Part shown: positions 1 through 9,369 of the stretch, in pieces
How positions within the stretch are numbered: the stretch's first letter is position 1
Layout: every line of letters starts with the position of its first letter
Source of the DNA: Massariosphaeria phaeospora
Taxonomy: Eukaryota > Ascomycota > Dothideomycetes > Pleosporales
Direction: 5' to 3'
Length of the DNA stretch: 64,000 nt
Assembly: GCA_011032825.1 (NCBI GenBank)
Contig: JAADJZ010000014.1
Location: 558,001 to 622,000, forward strand
Notes under the pieces: model-generated
Databases searched by the model: none
Seen by the model: only the letters and a program-made list of their open reading frames with translations
What the model was told of the DNA's origin: nothing
Program-made: the position numbers and the translations under genes

Positions 1-129
1 CTCTTCCACATCACCCATATCGGTGCTACCTGGCTTCATAGTCTCCATTTACGATCAGCAGCACTTGCACGTCTCCACTCCAGGGAGACTAGCTGGAGGA
101 GACTTGCACCATAGCTTTGAGGAGTATAA

Positions 130-324
130 TTAGCGCATGGTCGAGCGAACTCTACCAAAGGGATGGCTTACTAGATCATCTGGAGGGCACCGCAACTTGG
201 TGCAATCACCATCCTCCGCGACTAGATTGTACCTCTCTGGGGCAGTAGTTTTCACCGCCGGGGCTGGGGCCGTGGCTGCCAGAAGGGGGAGCACAATGGC
301 GATAAGGAGAGAGAAGGCATGCAT
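130..324 (-). CDS. small secreted protein, 64 aa (hypothetical)
   Basis: A reading frame of 64 residues starts at an ATG at 324. Residues 1-23 form a clear signal peptide: a short N-region, a hydrophobic core (SLLIAIVLPLLAATA) and a small-residue cleavage zone after APAPA. The mature part is about 40 residues, with two cysteines six positions apart that could make one disulfide, and a basic tail. The same frame is open upstream, but the extra residues are Ser/Thr-rich and look like translated 5' UTR, so I chose the internal ATG. A possible donor (GTAGAG) near the stop means that a further exon toward the window edge cannot be excluded. I do not recognise a family. A secreted peptide or effector-like protein is an inference from the signal peptide alone. 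Confidence 0.45.
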   Translation of the reverse strand: MHAFSLLIAIVLPLLAATAPAPAVKTTAPERYNLVAEDGDCTKLRCPPDDLVSHPFGRVRSTMR

Positions 325-1628
325 ATCGAGCGATGAACTAAGTAACGAGTATGTGCTTGTCGTTCGGTGTTTTTGTTGCTGTCTGATGCGGCTTGGTGAA
401 CTTGAAGTTGATAGTGTCGACGAACATGTTGCGAGAGAAGCATAGTATATATACTCCCTTCCTCCATCCCGGGCATCATCTGGCAAGAGGTGCACGGTCC
501 GGAGCATATTTTTCTGCTACCGAACATTGCTGCATACTCGGGCCAAAAGGTTGCCCGTGGGCGGAATCAGGCGCCCAAGTACACGAGTTACTATCCCTGA
601 AGTTACCTACTCTACGGGAATTGACCTCTAATTGGGCAATGCAGATGGCGATTTTGGTGTTGATCGCAAGTTCCCGTACGAGGATATCTTCGACTCTCGA
701 GGGGACCGTCTATGATCTCCGGGATTCCCGATGTGGAAAATGGTAACGCCCCGCATGTACTTCATGAAACATTGATTCGCGGAAAACATTCCTATGACAT
801 GCCTGAAGGAAAAACGAACGTGATACATGATTTGCTGGGCTTTGCATAAGATTGGAGACAGCAGAAATGTCCACGGGGATCCTGTGCATGTTGTGGAATA
901 TTAACGATGTTTATGACGAAGCGGCAGTGATCACCACGAATCAAGGTCATTTGAAAGATGAACCAGATAAGAGGCTGCAATTTTTTGCCTGGACGTACTT
1001 GCTTAGAAAGCCCGACACGCTGATTGGCTAATGAAAAGCGGATGTGAATACCAACACCCTCATTAGCCGGACAACTGTAGATGACGTGTGTACTTAGTAG
1101 CGTGAAAATCAACTACTTACATCACTTTCCGATCAAGGTTGAACCCCTTACACATCTAGGTCCGTTCACTTTTGCTACCTCGCAGAGTCTGCTTCGCTTG
1201 AATTTACCATCCCTTCTTACTGCCAAACCCCTTCTGTAAATCTAGTCTTCTAGTTTACGTACACCGTTTCCAAACACTCAACATGTTCTCTATCTATGAA
1301 TGCTGAGTTTCGAAAGGCGCGGCATGCGTCCAATAACGGGAAGGAGGGCCCGTTCCCTGCCTTCTAAGCGCCATCCGGGTTGTTGAGAGAGTGGTGGAAC
1401 GGGCTGCATCAACAACAACGAATCCGCTCAACGAAACTAAGCCAGCTGCAGACTTGTGACAGAGGACTTTACCCGAAGAACCAGAGATGTACTACAGTAG
1501 TACATGGACTTCAGTGAAGATCGCACGCACTTCAGCACAGAAGTATGTGCTCGCGGATAATTCCAAAGGCCAACGATATGGGTTTCGATTCGTAGCTTAT
1601 ACCGAGACGTCCACAACTATACTAGGAG
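325..1628. other. intergenic stretch, no gene seen
   Basis: Only short unrelated frames occur here on both strands. I see no tRNA-like B box, no repeat and no recognisable protein. It presumably holds the promoters of the flanking genes. Confidence 0.5.
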
Positions 1629-3579
1629 ATGGATACAGTTGAATTTACTAATTTCATCGCAAAAGCACTTTCCTCTGTACACTGTTGTGCTCGAGTGTGT
1701 TCCCTCGTACTGCATGAACAACAGTCACAAGACGCGGCGGTACAACGCTCAACCTACTCACCAAAAGCTGAACGGTCCGCCCCTCCCGTCGACGTCTTCT
1801 TCTCCGCTCTGCCAGATCGCAACTTTTCTATCATGGCGCCGACTGGAGCCACTTCGTCCCCAGCACCTGCCGCCACCGCCTCGCCGCCAAGTGCTCCAAT
1901 AGCACCTCCCCGATTCGCAGGCGAAGAATTCTCGAGTAATTTGTTCGCCGACCTCGCGCCACTCCTCACGCTATTTGGGGAGCAAGTTACGAAACAGTTT
2001 CTTAGCATGTCCTTGGGGTGGGCTGACAACATTCTTCTTGGTGTCGGGCCTTTGGGAATCATCACGGCTGTGGTCTCTGCTATCAGGGTGGGTGGGGGCA
2101 GGAGGCTCAAGGCACTCATCGGTCGGCATGTAGCTCCGAAGTCTGTGAAGCATGATTACTTGTCTAATCCATATAGCGCTGGTGAGGCTTTAGCAGCCGC
2201 TGAGCAGGAACTGCTGTCTTCGACCTCCGATGAAGTCTGCGAGCTATGGAATGGCCACACGATTGTGAGGCGACCGGGCAAGGCACAAGCAAAGGAGTTC
2301 GTCGTTTTCCGAATCGACTACCAGACTATGATCGAAACTAGCGGTTATCATGCCAAAGATATGGGTGCAGAGTACATGAGGCCTTACACAAAGCTTGATG
2401 TTCGAGGTTCCGTACGAGATGCTTTATCAGACTTTCAATTAGTTATAACTCGGGATCCCAAGGTCAGCATTCGATGTTATCTTCAGGATCTCTTTTCTTC
2501 AGACGATCCACTGCGTCACGTTACCGACAAGTTTCATCGCGCAATCCAACTGTCTCTAGATACATTCAACAATGCCTACTCCGGAGTGGACCTTTACACA
2601 TATACAATATCTTGGAGTCACTTAGTATATGGCAATGGCGATCGAGCATTTGGAGATGCACCATTCCAGGATTTGACCCGAATATATTTGTCGTACTCTC
2701 CAATGCAAGGCGCCTTGTTGCATGATGTCAAGGAATGGCAGTTTAGAAAAGAACTAAATGCAATTCTCTCCCTCTGGCACTTCACCTATAAACGCTATGA
2801 GTTGCCCCGTTTATACACAACAAATTCAGTGGAGGATCGGATTGCCGGTAGCGATTTGAAGCAGAACGGATTTATTCGGATACTTGGGAATTGCGCCAGT
2901 TTCTCCCCGGAGGTGTTAAGAGTATTGCCTAAGTTAATCGATCAGTCGATATTCTTATGTCCCAAGCCTGATGGAAAATCTTGCATCAAAGATTTTACAC
3001 ACCAGTTAGCGTCGAAGGAGCCGCCTCGTTGGCCGGTATTTGGTATGAAAAGCATTACAGACTCATGGTAAGGCAGAGAGAAGGCGGATATATCGATGGA
3101 GACTGACTCGGGCTAGTATTATACGCAGCAGCTCTACTCACGATCTGGACGCCGAGCGTAGTGAGGCGGCCTCTGATTCGAGTATCAACCAACAGCCAAA
3201 AGGTTTCCAAGACCTCCTCTCAGGAGGCAACCCAACCGAGCACCGTTTCGAGAATGGTGGGGCCAATGACTGGGAACCATCCGACGAAGCCTACTTAGCG
3301 GTGGTTACAAGTGGCTGGTTGTTAGACCAATGCCTTCTGGACCTCTATTCCGGCTTTCTCGAGGCAGTCGCTGAGATATTCGCGTCCCTCGAAAGCAACC
3401 CAGAAGTTCGGGAACAAGAAGCACAGCTGACGGGTTCCAAAAAGCGGCTTCTTATGCAAGACTTTGCTAAGGTGCTGTTGGAGACGGGACTTGTGGACAG
3501 CGAGCAGGATGCAAAGGCCATTGTCATTCCGCCGTTCCTGCGTAAAGCATGCTTTGCGGAGATTGGGCAGCAAGAATGA
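1629..3579 (+). CDS. fungal membrane protein with ankyrin/NLR-type N-terminal region, two exons
   Basis: Exon 1 is 1629-3067 and exon 2 is 3129-3579. The intron opens with GTAAGG, has a CTGACTC branch-like site and closes with a CAG; joining it keeps frame and gives 629 residues. A CAG three bases further on would also fit. The usual start in relatives is probably the later ATG at 1833 (residue 69, MAPTGATSS), because residues 1-68 look like leader sequence. The segment around residues 100-160 holds hydrophobic stretches (FLSMSLGWADNILLGVGPLG, then an AIRVGG turn). It is followed by a CELWNGHTIVRR motif, which I recall from the N-terminus of many fungal ankyrin-repeat and NLR-like proteins. 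Here no ankyrin repeats follow. The C-terminus is instead an acidic linker and a short helical tail. The function is unknown; it is probably membrane associated. Confidence 0.7.
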
Positions 3580-3669
3580 TGAATAGCCGGTCGGTTCTAG
3601 GGTTTAAGATCCAGCTTACATATCTACTCAACAGCAGCTAACAGCTCACCACTGGCAATTAACCCAGGC

Positions 3670-3960
3670 AAACCCCCTGGCAAAAATACCAATACGACAA
3701 ATCATATCCAGCACAATATGTGTAATGAGACATGAGGGGCTTTGCACTTCCATTCGTGGGTTAGCGCTTTTACAAAAAAAACCCGAATTATCCAGCAGTT
3801 CACTACTAGCTAGTAAACTCACGCAAAAACCTTTGAAAAACACTAATACGACAAATTATATTCTGCAGCTTATGCGTAATAGGAAATAGGAGGCTTTGCA
3901 CTTCCTTTTGTGTTTTTGGCACTTTCTTAAAAGAAACCCCCAAAATATCAGCACAATCCC
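3670..3960. repeat. degenerate direct repeat, two copies offset by 154 bp
   Basis: Copy one (about 3670-3805) and copy two (about 3824-3958) share AATACGACAAAT at 3691 and 3845, GGCTTTGCACTTCC at about 3739 and 3891, and a purine-rich A-run with ATATCAGCAC or TTATCCAGCAG at the end. Many differences between the copies are C/T or G/A transitions. No reading frame spans either copy. It may be a decayed mobile-element remnant or a local duplication changed by repeat-induced point mutation. This is visual alignment only. Confidence 0.5.
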
Positions 3961-4725
3961 TTACTGTGTGGGAGCTACTACAGCACCACGCACTAGTCCG
4001 TCAGCTCCGTCCATATCCGGCGCAGCCCTCCCCACGTCCATCTTGAATCTGTAGAAAAAGAAACTTTCCAGCAACATACTGAGTCTCAAGCTCACTTCAA
4101 CGCGGCTGAACAAATTATCAACCATCCCAGAAGAAAATTTAAGGAGTATCATGGACTTGTGAAAAGCGCATTCAAGCAACTATAAAGCACAATCTGAGCG
4201 TCCATCTAACAAATCAAAAAGAAACCCCCTCAAGAGTACAACAACAAAAAACACAGCGCAGCAAAATCTGTTTCGAGACTGAGGAATGTGCCAAGCCTCG
4301 CACGTGCACCCTCCATTCACAACGCCCGAACCCTTAACAAGACACCACGAACCCACAGCCCAATATCCGCCTTTTCAGACAATACACACATGCACGCAAA
4401 GCAGCTTTGCACCTTTGCTGAATGGAAGTTTACCCAAACAAAGAAACACTCCAACGCAGCAACACAGCACAGCCGGACTCGGCAAGACCGCAAGCGGTGT
4501 CCCCGGCCCTGCCACGCCCGATACAAAGGCTGGCTTCTCGTCTTTTAGGATTTACTGTTTCTCTTTCTCTTCCTTATGCGCTCACTGTTTCGCTCATAGC
4601 ATTTGAGAGTGTCTTGCACGGTTTCGAGGGTCTTGATTCACGCCGAAGAATCGATCGTTCTGCACCTGCACCAGCATCATCACCAACTACACTGCAAAAG
4701 GCCTACCAAATCAACCCAGTCGACC
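3961..4725. other. intergenic region upstream of the 4726 gene
   Basis: A/C-rich sequence with pyrimidine runs close to the ATG of the next gene; probable promoter and 5' UTR. No other gene is supported. Confidence 0.4.
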
Positions 4726-5919
4726 ATGTCGCTCATATACTACACGCTCGCCGAATTCTTCCGCATCGCAACAAACACCACCCCGCCCATCGACCCCAGC
4801 GCAGCTTCCTCAGCCCTCCACAACGCAAACCACGCAGCTTCCTCCGCCCTCCACAACGCAACCGACGCAGCTTCCTCAACCCTCCACAACGCAACCCACG
4901 CAGCCGCCAGCCACATCCCCGTCCACGTCCCTAGCGAACCCTGGCACTACGCGCAACTAACGCTATGGATCCTCCTATTCCTAAGCGTCCCACTCGCCAT
5001 CAGCCTCGCGGCCCGCCAAACCGAGCACCTCACCTCGACGGCCGCATCCTCGACCAGCGCGCAGAACGCCTGGAGCCGTGTGTGGGACATGCGGCGTTGG
5101 CTAGTATTCTTCGGGCTCGCGGAGCTGCACATGCTGGGCAGCGCGCCGTGGGGCCCCTGGGACAGCGCGAGTATTGCGCAGCGGTGGCCCGAGAAGCTGT
5201 ATGTGCAGCGGCTGCTGCGCACGGGGCTGGTGCCGCTGCGCATCGAGAGCGGCGGGTTCGGCACGCGCGTGGTGAGGCCGGGGGCGTGGCGGGACCGCTT
5301 TCCGGACTTCTTTACGATGCCGCTGTATGTGCAGAGTAAGCAGCGGGCGCGGTTTGAGTTCCTGATGCCGTTTCCTGAGGGCTTCGAGGGAGGCGCGACG
5401 CCGCTGGACGCTGCGCGGCGCAAGTTCCTGCAGACGCTGCAGCATAATGCGACGGGGTACCGCGTGGGCATCTGGATCCACAGGCCGCGCAAGAGCTGGT
5501 TTTCGATGCCGGCGCCAAGCCGGTTGCCGTTTGAGATTGGCGCGACGGGCTGCGTCGAGTGGGTTTTGCCGTGGAAGGAGGACCGCGTGATCGAGGCGGG
5601 GAAGGGGACGAAAGCCCAGCCGTTGAGCGACTTTATCGTGCCGGGGAGGTGTCCGTTGCTGGAGCGGCAGGAGATGGCGATTGTGCGCGTGGAGTGTCCG
5701 GATTTCAGGACGGTACGGCTGGATCGGTGGGTCTATGGGATTGCGCAGAATGTAGGGATGACGCGGCTTTGGACGGGACAGGAGCTTAGGGAGGATGCGG
5801 AGAGTTGGCTGGAGAGTAATGGGTTGGAGCATCCAGATGCTGGCTGGCCGGTTGACGACGAGTCGGGCGTTGATGGTAATTTTGAGATGGGGGATTGGAC
5901 TGAGGACGAGACCGAGTAG
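4726..5919 (+). CDS. membrane protein with 11-residue N-terminal repeat, 397 aa (hypothetical)
   Basis: The start is the ATG at 4726 in a good context (CGACCATGT). The frame is open upstream, but those residues are His/Gln-rich leader sequence. After a short N-terminus come three units of AASSALHNATD type (residues 26-58), encoded by exact 33-bp units. The units repeatedly carry Asn-Ala-Thr or Asn-Ala-Asn, and two of them are N-glycosylation sequons. A strong membrane helix follows (TLWILLFLSVPLAISLAA, about residues 76-96), then a Trp-rich cytosolic or lumenal domain of about 290 residues ending in an acidic tail. The sequons before the helix would suit a lumenal N-terminus, which is an inference. 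I do not recognise the large C-terminal domain. The gene is a single exon. Confidence 0.7.
   Translation: MSLIYYTLAEFFRIATNTTPPIDPSAASSALHNANHAASSALHNATDAASSTLHNATHAAASHIPVHVPSEPWHYAQLTLWILLFLSVPLAISLAARQTEHLTSTAASSTSAQNAWSRVWDMRRWLVFFGLAELHMLGSAPWGPWDSASIAQRWPEKLYVQRLLRTGLVPLRIESGGFGTRVVRPGAWRDRFPDFFTMPLYVQSKQRARFEFLMPFPEGFEGGATPLDAARRKFLQTLQHNATGYRVGIWIHRPRKSWFSMPAPSRLPFEIGATGCVEWVLPWKEDRVIEAGKGTKAQPLSDFIVPGRCPLLERQEMAIVRVECPDFRTVRLDRWVYGIAQNVGMTRLWTGQELREDAESWLESNGLEHPDAGWPVDDESGVDGNFEMGDWTEDETE
4801..4899 (+). repeat. 33-bp tandem repeat, three units, in coding sequence
   Basis: The units at 4801-4833, 4834-4866 and 4867-4899 each begin GCAGCTTCCTC and contain CCTCCACAACGCAA. They differ at a few bases and encode the 11-residue AASS(A/T)LHNA repeat of the gene at 4726. 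Confidence 0.9.
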
Positions 5920-6037
5920 TTCTGTAGTCGTTTTGTACGCATTATCCCTTAATATGGAAGTATTTCATCCTAGGAATATTTCGTGATGCAGAATGGGTTT
6001 GAACTGAACGCTCAACCTACGAGTGACTATTGTCATT

Positions 6038-7288
6038 TCATGTGAGTGCTTGCAAACTCTTCTTCATCCAAGCGCCCATCTGTTCAACTTGCAATCTCCA
6101 ACCTGGGTTGTCATGCCATTGACTCCACAGTCCAACCCCCTCTACCGTATTCAAAGCCACTCTTCCATTGGCATATGCCTCATAGTTCTCCTTTTCAGCA
6201 GAGTCATGGTAGCGAATCCGGCCAGCCCGATTCCTGAGTGTCTGACGTGCAATACTGCGCCTTACCAATCTACTCAATTCGGATGCTTGATCCATGAGTG
6301 GACTCTGGGATCCAGTAGCGATATGCCATAGAGGAAGGTCTAGGTTATGTGCAGCAGGAGGGTAGATTCGTGCATACGCTCGACATCTAACTAGCCTGGG
6401 GAGGTCGGCGGGCATGCACGACTTCCCGAAGGTGTCGAAATGCTCGACACTCATTCGCGTTTCTACATCGAGTAGATCGACTGCCTGCACTGTCGGTGAT
6501 AAGGATGCGAGAAGGTCCTCATGTTGTGGGTAGATGACTGTAGCGTGAGGAGATCGGAAGAAGTGGATTGGGGAAGCAAAACGGTCCAAGTAATCCTCAG
6601 GTCTGCGGAACAACATGTCTCTCTCAGCTGATAGAGTAAGTGCAGGAATGACAGGATTATCACCGTGAAGCTGCCATGATGTTGGAGGAGGTGCCTTGGG
6701 TACTCGTTTCCGAGGTTTTTGTTTGACTGTGGCCGGTTCCTCGCTTTCTTGCGGAACCCACCATGTCATCATATCCTGGTCCGCTGGAAACGATGTCTCC
6801 TCTGGCGCTAGCGGCTCTGGAAGTTCCACGGTTCCAGCAGCGGGCATGTCATCTGGAAATACCCAGTCTAGGATGGGGTTGTTAACAGCCGCTGCACCGA
6901 TACGACTATGAGCTAGTTTGCATTCAGTCAACGCGAGAAGAGTGGCTAGTGACCCGCCAAGGAGCTCCCCACATACGCCCAAGCGCGCTAGACGACGAGG
7001 TCGAGAATCGTCCTGAACTAGGAGGTTCTCTTGGATCCAGTCATAACCGAAGAGCACGTCGTGGAGTGGTGTGGGGAACTGGTGCTGGGAAGAAGCGCGG
7101 TAGTTGATTCGTGCTATGGTAGCTCCGCTAGATGCACCGAGAATGGAAATGATTGCATCTTCTTCGGTGTTATGATCTGGCAGAACCGGCCCAGATGGTA
7201 GGTATATCAAGATAGGAGACGAAGGGGTTGAGGAGGGAAGTATACTAATGAGTCTTAGTAAACAGTTTCCAACGAAGCTCTCAAGCAT
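6038..7288 (-). CDS. alpha/beta-hydrolase-fold protein lacking the nucleophile serine, 416 aa
   Basis: A single-exon frame reads from the ATG at 7288. The layout is that of an alpha/beta hydrolase of the fungal arylacetamide-deacetylase-like group: a beta strand ILIYLPSGP (residues 26-34) sits where the HGGG oxyanion motif is expected, then ATIARINYR, then the strand-turn-helix VCGELLGGSLAT (105-116) in the position of the nucleophile elbow. The usual Gly-X-Ser-X-Gly is here Gly-Glu-Leu-Leu-Gly, and the HGGG motif is absent. The protein is therefore probably a pseudo-hydrolase or works without the standard triad. The middle (about 165-205) is a low-complexity Pro/Glu/Lys linker. The fold call is from pattern only; the catalytic loss is read directly. 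Confidence 0.7.
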   Translation of the reverse strand: MLESFVGNCLLRLISILPSSTPSSPILIYLPSGPVLPDHNTEEDAIISILGASSGATIARINYRASSQHQFPTPLHDVLFGYDWIQENLLVQDDSRPRRLARLGVCGELLGGSLATLLALTECKLAHSRIGAAAVNNPILDWVFPDDMPAAGTVELPEPLAPEETSFPADQDMMTWWVPQESEEPATVKQKPRKRVPKAPPPTSWQLHGDNPVIPALTLSAERDMLFRRPEDYLDRFASPIHFFRSPHATVIYPQHEDLLASLSPTVQAVDLLDVETRMSVEHFDTFGKSCMPADLPRLVRCRAYARIYPPAAHNLDLPLWHIATGSQSPLMDQASELSRLVRRSIARQTLRNRAGRIRYHDSAEKENYEAYANGRVALNTVEGVGLWSQWHDNPGWRLQVEQMGAWMKKSLQALT

Positions 7289-9369
7289 AGATACGCCGAG
7301 AGGAGGACATCTAGAAGGGTAGTGTGTAGAAGCTTTTCCCGCTGGCCCGAGCGCAATAAGGTATTTTGGTAGTCAAATGACTTCAATCAGACATTTACGA
7401 AAATGTGACCTGTGGAGCCATGACCGCGCAAAGGGGTGACGACAACCAACAGTGGGGTTGCATGGTGATGTGTGGCAGCCCAACACACAGAGTTGGGGAA
7501 AACGGCGGAGCTAAGACGGATCGGAAGAGCATATGCGAGCTGTGACCTCACTCTGCGTGCCGCCAATGTTCGGCTCTGGCTTCGGTGCGGGTGATACAAG
7601 GGTAGTTCTACACCATTGCTCGCATGTGAAGGACAGAAAAGCATGTCCTTGATTGTTGAGAGAGAATGGACCACGTAAAGAGTTTCATCTGCTGAACCCT
7701 TGGACCTGTTGGGCTGGCGTTCACCCACGTGGGTCAGCCAGGGCGATGCCCACGTTAGGAAGCCGCGTGCGCGGGGTCTGGCGAGTTTCGCTCCAGGTGA
7801 GGCGGAGGGACCACGGCAAAAGAGACCCACGCCAGACTGAAAACGACAGGTGGAGGACCAGACTAAAAGGATGACTTCATACCGCGGGCGGAGGGAGAAA
7901 GAACGAAAATTGGCGGTTGGCCCTGCAGTACTCACTCGATCTGAATGGAGCCATTAGAGCGACATGGCACGCTAACCTGCTCGTATCTCCTGCTTGGTGG
8001 TGCAACGAGGGCAGCACTGGGGCTGCTGATACGGCGGGCTGCGAACACACGATGCGACAGGAAGCGTCGGGGTGTGGTGGCGCAGGGTCCACGGAGGAGG
8101 AGGCGCGGCGACATGGAGACGACACGCGCTACCTTGGTACCAGCAATTGGCGCGACGGTGAAGGCGGAGAGAGTTGCGAGAAGACAGAGAGGGGTGGATG
8201 GCGCCAGGAAAAGAGACAGGCGACACAGGTCTTTCTCTAGGTCGGTGATCAGGCCGCGAACGGCTGCTGTCAGTCAGACAGAGTCGCGTTCCAGGCGCGC
8301 GCAGGGCTCTGGCTTCAGGGGGCGTTGCGTCTGCGTTGCGTCTACTGTGTAGGCGTTGACAGTTGAAACTTGGCCTTGGGGCACCCGCAACCCGCAATTC
8401 ACGCTGCACAGTCGGTCGGTCGGTCGGCGCTGAAATTGCCCAGGTGTCGATCATTCAGCCGTGTAAAATACCGCGCGAGCGTCAGCCGTCCGCATGTGGT
8501 TAGGGGCGGCCCTTTTTCGCGCAGCTCAGTGCCAGACTCACATCAGTTAGAGTCGCGAGCCAAGCGCCAAGGAGTGGCTCTGCAGGCCATGTGCTAGGAT
8601 CGCAGATGCAATAGAGCTTCAGAACAACAAAGCTGCCTGTTGACATTGCTGGAATCTCGTATACTGCCGAGGCTTGCCTACGACTTACCTCGATCAGCAA
8701 CCGTGATGCTGGGCTGGGTGAGATCGCTAACGCTGCAAGCGGTAACATTTCGTAAATTACAGCCATCCTTCGCGTAGGCGCTACTCTCGACCCGCGCCCA
8801 CTTGGCACCGACCCAGGCCGCGGACAACTCGAGATCGCACCTGCACCGGTGTCTCCTCAGCTGCGCAGCCTGATCTCGCCCTTGTCCGCTCCTTTATTGC
8901 TGCTTCACTCCTTCTCGTCTCTCTTTCAACTGCTCTTCTATGCTGCTCGTTCAGCCCGCCGTTTGACCGATTCCTGCTGCGTCCCCTTATCGCTGCAGTT
9001 TGCTTGGGCGAAGCAGCACTGCCTCCAACCACCACACGGCACACGGCACACGGCACACCAACACTGACACTCCTTCAAGAGCCACAGTAACACTCTCCTA
9101 CGCCCCACGCTGCAACACTCCCCTCAATTGAGCCCTACGACCTCCCGATACCTGCGCCTTCCTGCCTGCGACACCACCCTCGACTCAGGCGCGATTGCCC
9201 GTCTCCTATCCTGCGATCCTCGCCGCCAAGTCGGTTACCGAAGCACCAAGACGACCCCCGCAACTAGCAACCACTCTAGCTCAAAGCCCAGGACGACGCA
9301 CGCTGGAGAAGTCACGGTAGCCTCCGCGAGCGCAAGAGCGACGGGGCCTTCCCCTAGCCACGGATCGAT
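7289..9369. other. 2.1-kb divergent intergenic region
   Basis: This lies between the leftward pseudo-hydrolase and the rightward glycosyltransferase. It contains several short GC-rich open frames on both strands with no recognisable protein, and it becomes pyrimidine-rich from about 8.85 kb toward the glycosyltransferase ATG, as fungal 5' leaders often do. No RNA gene was seen. Confidence 0.4.

Noticed and set aside
5101..5832. Minus-strand 243-codon frame opposite the 4726 gene
   Set aside because: Pro/Arg/His-rich shadow of the GC-rich third codon positions of the sense gene.
7387..7935. 182-codon minus-strand frame upstream of the pseudo-hydrolase
   Set aside because: No known motif, no support from splice structure, and it lies in a divergent promoter region.
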